Of a DNA stretch of 64,000 bases, positions 9,893 through 21,201 are shown one piece after another. The DNA lies in assembly GCA_047967505.1 (NCBI GenBank), contig CM106541.1; one strand, written 5' to 3'. Position 1 is the first letter of the stretch; every line of letters starts with the position of its first letter. Origin of the DNA: Dipteris shenzhenensis (taxonomy: Eukaryota > Polypodiophyta > Polypodiopsida > Gleicheniales). The position numbers were made by a program, and so were the translations under genes. The notes under the pieces are model-generated. The model was not told the origin of the DNA and did not search any database. It saw nothing but the letters and a program-made list of their open reading frames with translations.

Positions 9893-10735
9893 CTTTAATG
9901 GGAATGTCCTCCCTCTGCATTAAACCAAGAGTTTGTCAGTGTTTCTCAAAAAGCTCTTTACCAAGTGGTTTGGTAAAGATGTCTACAGAATTCTCTTTGC
10001 TATCACAATGTTACAGTGTGATGTCACCAAGTAACACTCTTTCTCTAATGAAGTGCTCTCTGACATCAACGTGCTTTGTCTTAGAGTGATATACTGTATT
10101 CTTGGCCAATGCTTGAGCCGATTGATTATCACAGTATATTGTTGTTGGCTTTGATTCATTAAAGTAGTCTGTTTTTAACAATAGTCTTATGAGCCATATA
10201 GCCTCACATGCACCTGTAGTGAGTGCTCTATATTCTGCTTCAGTCGAAGACAAAGAAACAGTTGGCTTTTTATTTGACAAACATGATATAGCACCTTGAG
10301 CAAGGAAAAATGCATATCCTTGTGTTGATCTCCTGGTCTCATGATCTCCGGCATAGTCACTGTCACAGTATCCATGCAACCTTGGATAACTTCCTCTATA
10401 TTCTATTCCAATCTGTCTTGTATCTCTGATGTATCTCTAGACTCTTTTGGTTGCATTCCAATGAGACTGTTTTGCATTTGCCATAAACTGTTCTAGTGAA
10501 TTTACTGCATCTAAATCTCTCCAGAATTCAATTCCAAGACAATAGTGCATAACTCTAAGACCTTTCATGTCAAACTCTGAAAATAAGTCTTGTTTTAGCT
10601 TTTTGATAAAGCTAACCTTGCTTCCTGTCACAATCAGATCATCTACATACAAAAGTGCAATAGTGATGTCTTCCCCTTGAGCTTTGTTGTAGAGGGTATG
10701 ATCTGCATTGGACTTCATGTATCCCAGATCTATTG
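9893..10735 (-). pseudogene. copia A1 reverse transcriptase end and RNase H
   Basis: Reverse transcriptase remains as YMKSNADHTLYNKAQGEDI, the intact LLYVDDLIVTG and FDMKGLRVMHYCLGIEF. The reading then jumps from RDLDA to EQFMANAKQSHW: compared with A2, about 75 residues are missing. RNase H follows with HGYCDSDYAGD, STEAEYRAL and YCDNQSAQALAKNT, and ends DIFTKPLGKELFEKH. One stop lies before RYIRDTR (about 10438) and another after LLGDITL (about 10010). It is enzymatically dead. Confidence 0.88.
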
Positions 10736-11154
10736 GTGCAAGCATGGAAGCGTGATGGAGGTAGACAAGAGGTAGAGACAATGGCACAAGTATGAAGGCA
10801 ATGAGCAATTGATTCATTCATAGAATGGAGTACATATAGGAAACTGACCATGAGTAGTTGGAATCTAGATCCACAATCATCTCAATCAGGAAAACCACCA
10901 ATGTCTCCTAGAATCTCTCAATCACACACCACACTCCTATATTCACTCAATCACACCTACTAACTGACACATCATCAGTCACACCTAAGTCACACACACC
11001 TATACACACACATGTGTTCACACACTCACTCACATGATCACTCACAACCATAGACCTTGGTATGATCCATTACATCAATTTGTCCTTCATAGCCCCCCAC
11101 AAAGTGATGATCTCAACCCTAGTAGTAGTCCATGGGAAACTTCACGGCTTGCCC
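10736..11154. other. no gene seen; (CA)-rich low-complexity
   Basis: Non-coding stretch between the A1 fragment and the truncated A LTR. 10920-11040 is rich in CACTCACAC-type repeats. The A coding sequence expected here is absent, so it is either unrelated filler or a rearrangement product. Confidence 0.5.
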
Positions 11155-11377
11155 TAGCAAAATATAAAGAGAAGAGAGGAGAAGAGTGGAGATGAGGAGA
11201 GAGGGCATAGTTAAAGAGCACACCACAAATGACTAACTGTACACTAGATTTAGTTGATAAAATAGAATATATACAAACCCTTTTAGGGTTAGGGTTAGGG
11301 GATCTAATCCTTTCCTTTATAGCACTCTATAAGGTTAGTGCTATGCACATATGATCACGTGATGGTGCTATGAACTC
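11155..11377 (-). repeat. copia A LTR, truncated copy 2
   Basis: It matches the R/U5 side of the A LTR, including the telomere-like run (11282-11300) and a variant of the LTR end (TATTTTGCTA). The U3 side is missing: the match stops at GAGTTCAT (minus strand, 11377-11370), where B-element gag begins. See the finding on the chimeric junction. Confidence 0.8.
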
Positions 11378-11485
11378 CCAATAGCCTTTTCCCATAAGGA
11401 AATTCGTCATTCTAAACTTCCATGCCTGGAAGTTGTTCTTGTCAAGCTTTTCTATGACAATCTATGAAAGAGAATCAGACGCCAT
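11378..11485 (-). pseudogene. copia B gag start (truncated)
   Basis: The minus strand from ATG at 11485 reads MASDSLS, a TAG stop, then IVIEKLDKNNFQAWKFRMTN and FLMGKGYWEFI. This is the conserved N-terminus of copia gag, with the aromatic residues at FQAWKFRM. Only about 36 codons remain before the reading runs into the A LTR. In an intact element gag forms the virus-like particle. It sits about 530 bp downstream of the primer site, a normal leader length. Confidence 0.8.
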
Positions 11486-12015
11486 TACAGAACACTGCAA
11501 AATATTCTGTCACTACAAAAAACACAGCTTTTGCCTCACACGGGCAGATCTGCAAAACTGACAAAAGTGGTATTTGACCACACCGTCACTTCCTAGTGAC
11601 GATTTTGCATCAACAGGCAACAAGCATGATTCTGCAACTCCCAATATCTCTGCACATAGGCATACAATGCAATTTCTACAGCAACTTTTCGCTGATCAGC
11701 CGAGCAGTGGTCGCACAGCAAAAACAGGGCCTTTTTTTGAGTGCCTGCGAAGAACTTTCGCCTTCAAAACGGGCCCCGAAATGGCCTCGAACCAAAAAAA
11801 TAAAGTCACCTAGGGCTTTGCCCTACCCACAGCATATACTGCCCTCTCGCCACACCGCGAAGGGCATCTCAATCTGAGACAGTGCACTCTTGCACTTTTG
11901 GCTATGCTACCTACAGAGATTTGCTCCCAAACTCGAAATAGGAAAGCAACACTGGTCCTCTTACTAGGACACCACGAACTTGGTTTGCTTTCTTGAGCTC
12001 CTTACCACGAACAAG
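11486..12015 (-). other. copia B 5' leader
   Basis: Transcribed but untranslated leader between the primer-binding site and gag. It has no ORF of note. Confidence 0.6.
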
Positions 12016-12027
12016 GCTCTGATACCA
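12016..12027 (-). other. primer-binding site, initiator-Met tRNA type (copia B)
   Basis: The minus strand reads TGGTATCAGAGC directly after the LTR end CTATCTTCACA. This is the standard plant copia primer site for initiator methionine tRNA and marks the LTR at 12028-12375 as a 5' LTR. Confidence 0.93.
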
Positions 12028-12375
12028 TGTGAAGATAGTGGGAGAGAGGGAAGGAGTCTCACTTGCAGCTTTCTCACATGCACAATGGGGGAATACACAC
12101 ACAGGTGGAGGCTGAAAATAGTTTTCCTCTTCTTAGTTGTGTAAGCCAAAAGAACTCTAGTACAAAGAAATAGAAGAACCCTATATGTGGGTCTCAAACC
12201 AAACTCAACTAACTAAGGTGGCATACTAACTGAGCCACAAACTAGAGTAGATAAGGATAGCTGTCATCTAGTTATTATTCGTGGGCGGTGTACCAACCGC
12301 ATCTGTAGCTAATAAGTTGGTGACATAAATGCACAACGGTCACCCTGGCATATCATGGAGCTCGATATCTCAACA
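12028..12375 (-). repeat. copia B 5' LTR, copy 1 (348 bp)
   Basis: In element orientation it starts TGTTGAGATATCGAGC and ends CTATCTTCACA. It is the same family as 15709-16060 and 17998-18347. It lies inside copia A coding sequence: the A reading stops at GTACTTTGAAG, so TGAAG is the candidate target site on that side. A matching TGAAG on the far side was not found next to any B LTR. Confidence 0.9.
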
Positions 12376-14390
12376 CTTCAAAGTACACAGGCTCTTTTGT
12401 AGCCATGATGGTAGTCATAAGAGCATAGTTGGTGGTTTCAACCTAAATTGCTTTTCCTTTCTGAGCATATGTCAATCTGGCTGGAGGTCTACTTTCCCTA
12501 AGTAGACAGTTGGAGTTGTTGTGGTTTATCTCGGGGTGCTTCTGGTAGTTCTTGCTCTTCTTCATTAACCTTTTCTATAGATGACTGAGTAATCGGTGCA
12601 TCTATCTCTTGTGTATTTGAGGTTTTCCATTTTGATTCCTCATCAAAGATTACATCTCTAGAGATAATAACCTTTCGGTTGATGGGATCATGCAACTTGT
12701 ATGATTTGCTTTCTTCACTGTAGCCAACCATGATGCATTTACGTGACTTCCCATCCAATTTCTTGCAATGGTCATCATGTATGTCGGCATATGCTATGCA
12801 ACCAAATATGCAAAGATGCCCAATGCATGGCTTGTGTCCAGTGAATGCTTCATAAGGTGTCATACCCTGAATCAGTTCGGTAGGAAGCCAATTAAGCAAG
12901 TAGTTTGCAGTGGCTATTGCTTCTTCCCAATACTAATTCAAAAGATGCTTCTCACTAAGAATTGCTCTGGCAGTATCTGCTAAAGTACCATTCTTCCTTT
13001 CAGCTCTTGCATTCTGCTGAGGAGTATTTGCACAAGTGAATCGTCTTCGAATGCTATGACTTCTGCAAAAGTTCATGAATGTTGAAGACATGTATTCACT
13101 TCCTCTGTTTGATCTCATCACTTTGATCCTTTTGCCTATCTGGTTTTCTACCATGCCTTTAAATTCTTGAAATCTAGAAAAGACTTCTGATTTCTCTTTC
13201 AGAAAGTAGACCCAACAATATCTATTGTAATCGTCGATGAAAGTCAAGTAGTAAAGTGAACCATTGTTGCTGTGGGTCTAGGCATGACCCCATACATCTA
13301 TATGTATCAAATCAGGAATACCTCTTGCTTGAGAGGTGCTTCTACCAAAATTGGTTCACTATTATTTGCTGAAGCAGCATGCTTCGCAAACTTTTCCAAG
13401 AAACTGTAGCTTAGGAATCCCAATTGCCATATTTTGATTCCTAAGATCTATCAAGCTCTTGAAATTGACATGTCCATATCTCTTGTGCCACTTTGTGGAT
13501 AGTGGCATCTGTTGCGATTGAGCTGACATGGCATGCAAGTCTAGTACTGTAGCTATCATTTTGAACAAGCATCCTTCCTTGATTGCTTTTCCTACTAGCT
13601 GAAATCCTCTAGATTTGTCTCTGGTAGTGCATTCATCTCTGTCAAAGATGACTCGGTAGTTGTGTTCCGTCATTTGACCTATCGACAAGAGGTTCTTGTT
13701 GAGCTTCAGAACATAGAGTACATCTTTCACCAATCCTTTCCTACTAGTGAATTTGTTCATAGGGATAATGCTTGTCCCTTGAACTAGATGACATTTTTCT
13801 GACCTTCTATTGCTTTCATCTCTGTGAACCATTCCTGATGCTTTGTCATGTGAGATGATGCACCGCTGTTGATGTACCAAGGATCCCAATCTACTTGGTC
13901 GACTTGATAGCTGAAATCCTCTTTTGAATTGCAATCGGTGTCTAGATACAATGTATTAGTCTTTTGCATTTCCTCATTTCCAAGAAACATATTCCCATGT
14001 TCATTTGCGTAATGACTGTGACTAGAATGTCCACCACAATGATTCCCTCTTCTGTGAAAATTCCCTCAATTATTGCTAGATTGACCACCTTGGTCGTACT
14101 GCTTCTTGCAGCAATCTCTCTCATAGTGTCAAAACTTATGATAGTAGTTACATTCGATATTGGACATGTTGGTGGATGCATTCCCTCATCCTTGGAATCT
14201 TCCTCGGTTGGAATGATTTCCTCTTTGCTGATTCTCATGTTGCTGAGGATGATGCTGATGATGTTGATTTTGACTTTGCTGATGATTTTGTTGTGGAATG
14301 ATCCACCTCTGCCTCTACCTCTGCTTTTATCTGAAGCTATGAATGCTTGATCATTAGAATGTCCTTTGCATGCATGAATGGATTGAGTCC
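12376..14390 (-). pseudogene. copia A gag end, protease and integrase (minus strand)
   Basis: Reading down the minus strand: a basic gag tail (DKSRGRGRGG near 14320), a CCHC-like zinc knuckle whose second Cys is now Tyr (ECNYYHKF...HYERDC), and protease WYINSGASSHMT near 13870, where the catalytic Asp is Asn. The GAG-pre-integrase follows with WHKRYGHVNF and VCEACCFSK. Integrase comes next with [21 protein letters not shown] (second catalytic Asp now Asn) and ARAERKNGT (Glu kept), ending GYSEESKSYKL and RDVIFDEE. Several stops break it. It ends at 12376 where the B LTR begins, ahead of reverse transcriptase. Confidence 0.9.
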
Positions 14391-15708
14391 TGCCAGGGAT
14401 GTTTTGAGAGCACCTAGAAGTGAGCCTATTTTGCATAGGTCTACTAGAGCTAGGTATCCTGTGGATAGGCTAAAATATGATGGATTTACAGCCATTCACT
14501 ATGCCTATATGGTCAAAGTGATACAGGAACCAAAACCCACTTCTTTTGAGCAAGCCATGGGAAAAGAAAAATGGGAGAAAGCCATGGATGAAGAAATGAT
14601 TGCCTTGGAAGAAAATGCTACATGGGAATTGGTGCCTTTGCCTAAAGACAAGAATGCAATTGGCTGTAAGTGGGTTTATAAGGTCAAGCACAATGTAGAT
14701 GGTTCTATGAACAGATACAAGGCAAGATTAGTTGTCAAGGGGTATGCACAGACATATGGCATTGATTATGAAGAAACATTCAGTCCGGTTCCAAGGATGG
14801 CAACCGTAAGAGCAATCATTGCTATGGCTGTATCAAAGGGATGGTCTTTACATCAAATGGATGTAAAGAATGCCTTCTTGCATGGTGATTTGCAAGAAGA
14901 GGTCTTTCTAGAGCAGCCACTAGGTTATGTTCATGCTGTTCATCTGAGTTTGTTTGCAGAGGTTGAAGAAAGCCTTGTATGGCTTGAAGCTGAGCGCAGA
15001 TGTAGGTGAGCTTCTGGAAGACCTTACTATGTACAAGCGCATAGTAGGAAGTTTGATTTATATGACTATTACCAGGCCAGATTTGAGCTATGCTGTTGGA
15101 TTGGTAAGTCAGTTTATGCAGGCTCCAAGGAAACCACATTTGGATGCAGCTAGATGCATAGCCAGGTATGTGAAGTCCACATTGCAGTATGGATTATTTT
15201 ATGAGACTAGGGTTCAGATACAGCTGCATGGATACACTGATGCTGATTGGGTTGGTAATATTTTTGATAGACGATCTACCAGTGGATATGTGTTCTCTTT
15301 TGGGAGTGCTGCAGTCACTTGGAGTAGCAAGAAACAACCTATAGTTGCCTTGTCGAGCATAGAGGCTGAGTACAGGGGTGCAGCAATGGCTGCATGTGAG
15401 GTAGCTTGGTTGCATAAGCTACTTTATGATATGCATCTGTCTACAGATGGGCCAGTTGTCATTTATTGTGACAACATGAGCAGTATACACTTGGCAAATA
15501 ACCCAGTCTATCATGCTAGAACAAAGCACATTGAGGTGCATTATCACTATGTGCAGGAGAAGGTTTTACTAGGTCTTATTGATCTAGTTTATGTCAGCAC
15601 AGAGGATCAAGTAGCTGACATATTCATGAAGGCATTGGGCACAGAGAAGCTGCACAAGTTCAGAGACCTACTTGGTGTGCAGGAATTGGGATTGAGCTCG
15701 AGGGGGAG
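14391..15708 (+). pseudogene. copia B2 reverse transcriptase and RNase H, internally deleted
   Basis: It starts in the integrase/reverse transcriptase linker (ILHRSTRARYPVDRLKYDG) and continues with [44 protein letters not shown] one-base frame change follows near 14945. At KALYGLK the reading jumps directly to LSADVGELLEDLTMY: relative to copy B3, 372 bp including the catalytic YVDD are absent. RNase H is then open to 15748 with HGYTDADWVGN, SSIEAEYRGA, YCDNMSSIHLANNP and DQVADIFMKALG. The left edge abuts copia A gag on the opposite strand at about 14345-14400. Confidence 0.9.
15699..15708 (+). other. polypurine tract of copia B2
   Basis: CGAGGGGGAG immediately before the LTR start TGTTGAGATA; the same layout recurs before the LTR at 17998. 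Confidence 0.8.
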
Positions 15709-16060
15709 TGTTGAGATATCGAGCTCCACTGGTGATATGCCAGGGTGACTATTGTGCATTTATGTCACTGACTTGTTAGCTGCAGATGCGATTTATACAC
15801 CGCCCATGAATAATAGCAGGATGACAGCTATTCTTATCTACTCTAGTTTATGGCTCAATTAGTATGCCACCTTAGTTAGTTGAGTTTGGTTTGAGACCCA
15901 CATATAGGGTTCTTCTATTTCTTTGTACTAGAGTTCTTTTGGCTTTCACAACTAAGAAGAGGAAAACTGTTTTTAGCCTCCACCTTTGTGTGTATTCCCC
16001 CATTGTGTATGTGAGAAAGCCGCAAGTGAGACTCCTTCCTTCTCTCCCACTATCTTCACA
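15709..16060 (+). repeat. copia B LTR, copy 2 (352 bp)
   Basis: A 3' LTR after the B2 RNase H and polypurine tract; it ends CTATCTTCACA. The flank after it is TTATG. Confidence 0.9.
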
Positions 16061-16204
16061 TTATGAAGGGTTGATTTGAGGTGATTAAACAGTTTTGAAG
16101 AAAGAAATAGTTGAGGGTTCTTGGAATTAATGAAGTAATATAATTCTGAATGTGTCAATGGTATTTGATTGAATTATGGAAAAGGATAGTAGAAATGTAG
16201 GATG

Positions 16205-16271
<67 letters not shown>

Positions 16272-16300
16272 GCGTGCGCGCACACACACACACACACACA

Positions 16301-16372
<72 letters not shown>

Positions 16373-16730
16373 TTGTTGTCAAGCCAAATGACTAAATTCT
16401 TTGATTGATCTGAAAGAGTAAATATAAACACTTGCTTCCTTCCTGCACTCATTCGCTTCATTGGAACCATGGGAAGAACATCTGGCTCTCCATCTTCTTT
16501 CGAGTCCATGTTGCCTATATTTCCTACTCTCACCCTGATCTCAGACTTTGTAGCTTCTCTTGATGTCAATGTAGTAACCCTTTAGATTGGTTGATTTGAC
16601 TCCAAGTCCACCACTCTGTTGGCTCTCTCTCAATTGAGCAGCACCCCCATTCAACAATTGTGGTGGTAGCTCTCCAACACCACCTAGCACAACTTTGCAA
16701 CTTATAGGTTCTTTATCACGGCCCTCCCCT
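16061..16730. other. unassigned spacer with compound microsatellite
   Basis: There is no credible ORF. It separates the B2 LTR from a second B fragment whose similarity starts abruptly at ATGGCAACCG (16733). Confidence 0.6.
16204..16369 (+). repeat. compound (AC)n-(CT)n-(AC)n microsatellite
   Basis: About 66 bp of (AC)n, a CGCGCGTGCGCG interruption, more (AC)n, about 28 bp of (CT)n, then (AC)n again. The long Cys/Val, His/Thr and Ser/Leu ORFs across it are artefacts of the repeat. Confidence 0.98.
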
Positions 16731-17997
16731 CAATGGCAACCGTAAGAGCAGTCATTGCTATGGCTGCATCAAAGGGATGGTCTTTACATCAGATGGATGT
16801 AAAGAATGCATTCTTGCATGGTGATTTGCAAGAAGAGGTCTATATGGAGCAGCCACCAGGTTATGTTCATGCTATTCATCTTGAGTTTGTTTGCAGGTTG
16901 AAGAAAGCCTTGTATGGCTTGAAGCAACAAGCACCAGAGCATGGTCTGACAAGATAGGACAATATCTTGTCACTATTGGCTTTCAGATTTCCAAGGTAGA
17001 TTTCTCACTTTATGTGAGAAAAACAGAGAAAGGCATTATGATGCTTGTCATTTATGTTGATGATTTGATCATCACAGGTGATAGTGATGAAGATGTCCTT
17101 CATGTGAAAATGCTATTGAAGCAGAAATTTGAGATGAAGGATTTGGGAGAGCTGCGTTACTTCTTGGGCATTGAGGTGATTAGATCCACAAGTGGGATAT
17201 GGCTCTTGCAGAGGTACTATGGATTGGACATGTTGTCCAAATATGGGATGATAGGTTGTAAGCCTATTTCAGTTCCTTTGGAGCAGAATGTGAAGTTGAG
17301 CACAGATGTAGAGCTTTTGGAAGACCTTACTCTGTATAGACGCATAGCAGGAAGTTTGATTTGTATGACTATTACTAGGCCAGATTTAAGCTATGCTGTT
17401 GGGTTTTGCAGGCTCCAAGGAAACCGCATTTGGATGCGGCTAGATGCATACTGAGGTACTTGAAGTCCACATTGTAGTATTGACTATTTTATGAGACTGG
17501 GTTCAGATACAGTTGCATGGATACACTGATGCTGATTGGGCTGGTAGTATTTCTGATAGATGATCTACCAGTGGATATGTGTTCTCTTTTGGGAGTGCTA
17601 CAATCACTTGGAGCAGCAAGAAACAACCTACAGTTGCCTTGTCGAGCAGAGAGGCTGAGTACAAGGGTGCAGCAATGGCTGCATGTGAGGTAGCTTGGTT
17701 GCGTAAGCTACTTTATGATATGCACCAGTCTACAGATGGGCCAGTTGCCATTTATTGTGACAACATGTGCAGTATACACTTGGCAAATAACCCAGTCTAT
17801 CATGCTAGAACAAAGCACATTGAGGTGCATTATCACTATGTTCGGGAGAAGGTTCTAGTAGGTTTTATTGATGTAGTCTATGTCAATACAGAGGATCAGG
17901 TAGCTGACATATTCACGAAGGCATTGGGCACAAAGAAGTTACACAAGTTCAGAGACCTGCTTGGTGTGCAGGAATTGGGATTGAGCTCGAGAGGGAG
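16731..17997 (+). pseudogene. copia B3 reverse transcriptase and RNase H
   Basis: Starting at [20 protein letters not shown], the copy contains [30 protein letters not shown] (frame change), FSLYVRKTEK, the intact VIYVDDLIITGD, KDLGELRYFLGIEV and LYRRIAGSL. Part of the region between reverse transcriptase and RNase H is shortened: VGFCRLQGN follows SYAVGF. RNase H resumes as SYVFSF-like MFSFGSATITWSS, SREAEYKGA, IYCDNMCSIHLANNP and DIFTKALGTKKLHKF. It ends at the B LTR with the polypurine tract at about 17990-17997. Confidence 0.9.
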
Positions 17998-18347
17998 TGT
18001 TGAGATATCAAGCTCCACTTGTGATATGCTAGGGTGACCGTTGTGCATTTATGTCACCGACTTGTTAGCTACAGATGTGGTTGGTACACTGCCCATGAAT
18101 AATAGCTGGATGACATCTATCTTTATGTACTCTAGTTAGTATGCCCCCTAGGTTAGCTGAGTTTGGTTTGAGACCCACATATAGGGTTCACCTATTCCTT
18201 TTGTACTTAAAGAGAGAGTTCTTTTGGCTTTCACAACTAAGTGAAGAGGAAAACTATTTTTAGCCTCCACCTTTGTGTGTATTCCCCCATTGTGTATGTG
18301 AGAAAGCTGCAAGTGAGACTCCTTACTTCTCTCCCACTCTCTTCACA
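17998..18347 (+). repeat. copia B LTR, copy 3 (350 bp)
   Basis: It starts TGTTGAGATATCAAGC and ends CTCTCTTCACA. It is followed immediately by copia A coding sequence (18348 onward), so this B copy was inserted into an A element. Confidence 0.9.
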
Positions 18348-19927
18348 ATAGCAGCTCTGATGATCTACTAGGGAAATCAGACCACCAGCGAGATTGACAT
18401 ATGCTCAGAAAGGCAAAGCAATTCAGGTGGAAACCACCAACTATGCTCTTATGACTACCATCATGGCTACAGAAGAGCCAATGTACTTTGAAGATGCAGT
18501 AGACAAGCCAGAATGGCAAACTACTATGAATGAAGAAATGGATGCTTTGTATAAGAATAATACTTGGGAATTATGTAACCTTCCACCAGGAAAGAAGGCC
18601 AAAGCAAACAAATGGGTATACAAAGTGCAGTACAATCCAGATGGCAGTATTCAAAGATACAAAGCTAGACTAGTTGCAAAGGATTTGCATAGTAATATGG
18701 TCAAGATTATGATGAGACTTATGCTCTAGTAGCAAAGATGGATTCCATATGGTTCTTGATATCACTAGCAACACTCAGCAGATGGAATGTGTATCAGCTC
18801 GATGTCAAGAATTCATTTCTCAATGGTTACCTAGAGGAGGAAGTCTACATGCAACAACCAGCAGGTTATGTTGAACGAGGACAAGAGAATAAAGATTGCC
18901 ATCTCAAGAAAAGCCTCTACGGCTTAAAGCAAGCACTTAAAAGTTGGTACAGTAGAATTGATAAGTATTTTGCTAATTTGGAATACATGAAGTCCAATGC
19001 AGATCATATACTCTACTACAAAGTTCAAGGGGAAGACATTACTATTGCACTTTTGTACGTAGATGATCTGATTGTGATAGGAAGCAAGGATAGCTTCATT
19101 AGAAAATTGAAACAAGACTTATTTGCAAAGTTCGACATGAAAGATCTTGGACTTATGCACTATTGTCTTGGAATTGAGTTCTAGAGAGATTTAGATAGCA
19201 CATTCATGAGTCAGCTCAAGTATGTTGATGGTACAGTTGATAATCTCCTGAAGAAGTTTCATATGGCAGATTGCAAGATTGTAGTCACTCCCATGGGATA
19301 GAGTTTAAAACTTACTAAAGATTCAGAAAAGCCTACAGTCAATGACAGATACTACAGGCAGCTCATTGGATCTCTTATATATCTGACTATCACTCGGCCA
19401 GATATTTGTTATGCAGTAAGCTCACTAGCACAGTTTATGGCAAATCCAAAACAGTCTCACTGGAATGCAGCCAAAAGAGTCTTGAAATACATCAAAGGTA
19501 CAAGACAGTTTGGGATAGAATATAGAGGAAATCATCCACGGTTGCATGGATATTGCGACAGTGACTATGCCAGAGATCATGAGACTAAGAGATCGACACA
19601 GGGATATGCATTTTTCGTTGGTCAAGGTGCTATATGATGGTTGTCAAAAGAACAACCAACTGTTTCTTTATCTTTGACTGAAGCAAAATATAGAGCACTC
19701 ACTACAGGTGCATGTGAGGCTATATGGCTTAGAAGACTATTGTCAAAAATAGATTACTTTGATGAGTCAAAGCCAACAACAATATACTGTGATAATCAAT
19801 CGGCTCAAGCATTGGCCAAGAGAAAATGTTGCAGACATCTTTACCAAACCACTAGATAAAGAGCTTTTTAAAAAACATTGATTAGCTCTTGGTTTAACGC
19901 AGAGGAATGACATTCCCATTAAAGGGG
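18348..19927 (+). pseudogene. copia A2 reverse transcriptase and RNase H
   Basis: The readable order is LTYAQKGKAIQVETTNYAL, NNTWELCNLPPGKK, KARLVAKD, a frame change and stop near 18727, then QLDVKNSFLNGYLEEEVYMQ, KSLYGLKQALKSWY, the intact LLYVDDLIVIGS and DLGLMHYCLGIEF, then a stop at 19182. RNase H has HGYCDSDYARD, SLTEAKYRAL (the Glu position is changed to Lys) and YCDNQSAQALAK. It then jumps to ENVADIFTKPLDKELF, so about 42 codons are lost compared with A1. The element is defective. Confidence 0.9.
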
Positions 19928-20250
19928 TGTGATGGAATGTAATGCTGAGTCCTTCTTCCACTCCCCAGAATCATCATCTTGAGGGAAGGCCTACTTCATG
20001 ATGTTGATCTTGAGGGAAGGTGTTGAGAGTTCATGCTCAACATCATGTGATCATATGTGCATAGCACTAACCTTATAGAGTGCTATAAAGGAAAGGGTTA
20101 GATCCCCTAACCCTAACCCTAAATGGGTTTGTATATATTCTATTTTTTCAACTAAATCTAGTGTACAGTTAGTCATTTGTGGTGTGCTCTCTAGCTGTGC
20201 CCTCTCTCCTCATCTCCACTCTTCTCCTCTCCCCTCTTCATATTTTGTCA
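19928..20250 (+). repeat. copia A LTR, copy 3 (323 bp)
   Basis: It follows the polypurine run TTAAAGGGG, starts TGTGATGGAATG and ends TATTTTGTCA. It contains CTATAAAGG near 20078 and the telomere-like run at 20105-20123. The flank after it is GAAGA, and no matching 5' flank was found. Confidence 0.88.
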
Positions 20251-21201
20251 GAAGACTTCAACTTCTAGACTGACACTTTTCACCTCCTCAGTTCTCCTCA
20301 GAGATGGGTGCCTTTGAAGTAAAAAAATGCTCGAAAGCACCTCTTCTGATCTTCAATACAGCTGGAAATACACAATGCTTCCATATGTGCCACCTCCATG
20401 ATCTATGTCTTTCATTTTGGTGGCCATTTAATTGTACAGAAAACGTAAAGATAGACATATTTGTAGCCTTGAAGACTGCCTTCGAAGCTCTTAATTCCAA
20501 CAACTCGATGAATACTTCTGATTGCTAGTGGCACATCAGTAGCATTCAACATTCTATACCATGTGACACCGATGTGGAGATGTCCTCCCAAGAGGAGTGC
20601 TCTCAATGATGGATGGCTTCTCTACTACTCTCTATGATAGTCCCCCATGCTATGTATTGCATGGCATTTTGGATTATGTTTTTGTCTAAATTGATGTGGT
20701 TATTATGCATATGAACATTGACTAGGTTCTTTTTTTATACAATACTTGAGTATGTTCGATGCTAAAGCAAGTATCTTTTCATCTATATGTTGAAGTAGAT
20801 AAGATGGGTCCTCTATATAACATAGGATGAGTCTTTTTCATTCTATAACTTGGCCTGCAATGCAATCACTTCTATGTCACAAGATCTTCTTAAAGCATGT
20901 ATAGTTGAACTTGTAATTCATGCACATTGACATTGCATTACTTCCATGCATATGTTGTTGGTTGCATTCACACATATGTATATTCACCACTTATGTGGAA
21001 ACTAAAAATCGTTAACAAATATATATGTAAGTATCTTCTCCACACTATGCACTGCTTCCAATGGAATCCACTTGGGTGCAGTCACCACTTATGTTTAACC
21101 GATCCAATATTTCATTTACATTTTACGTCACATTGCTTCCACTCACATGTAATTGACATGTATGCAATTAAATCATTCATGTCGATAGTACACCTACTTA
21201 C
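20251..21201. other. no assignable gene
   Basis: Minus-strand ORFs of 64-71 codons overlap in different frames between 20288 and 20606. They show no motif I recognise. The rest is AT-rich with GTATATTCA-type words. Confidence 0.4.

Larger units (their letters stand above)
9565..10735 (-). mobile_element. copia A, copy A1: 3' end with LTR (minus strand)
   Basis: On the minus strand this carries the end of reverse transcriptase, RNase H, a polypurine tract and an LTR. It has the same sequence family as the plus-strand copy A2 (18348-20250). The LTR cuts into the Z pseudogene at 9564. Upstream of 10735 the similarity to A2 stops abruptly. Confidence 0.88.
18348..20250 (+). mobile_element. copia A, copy A2: 3' part with LTR (plus strand)
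   Basis: Reverse transcriptase, RNase H, polypurine tract and 3' LTR of the A family, in the opposite orientation to A1. It begins within the integrase/reverse transcriptase linker directly after a B LTR. The A sequence here overlaps by roughly 100 bp the part that ends at 12376 on the minus strand, so the two are not simply the two sides of one insertion. Confidence 0.9.

Noticed and set aside
13964-14350. 128-codon hydrophobic plus-strand ORF (Met/Leu/Ile-rich)
   Set aside because: It is the antisense shadow of the copia A gag tail and zinc knuckle on the minus strand.
16174-16569. Long Cys/Val and His/Thr ORFs on both strands
   Set aside because: They are translations of the (AC)n/(CT)n microsatellite.
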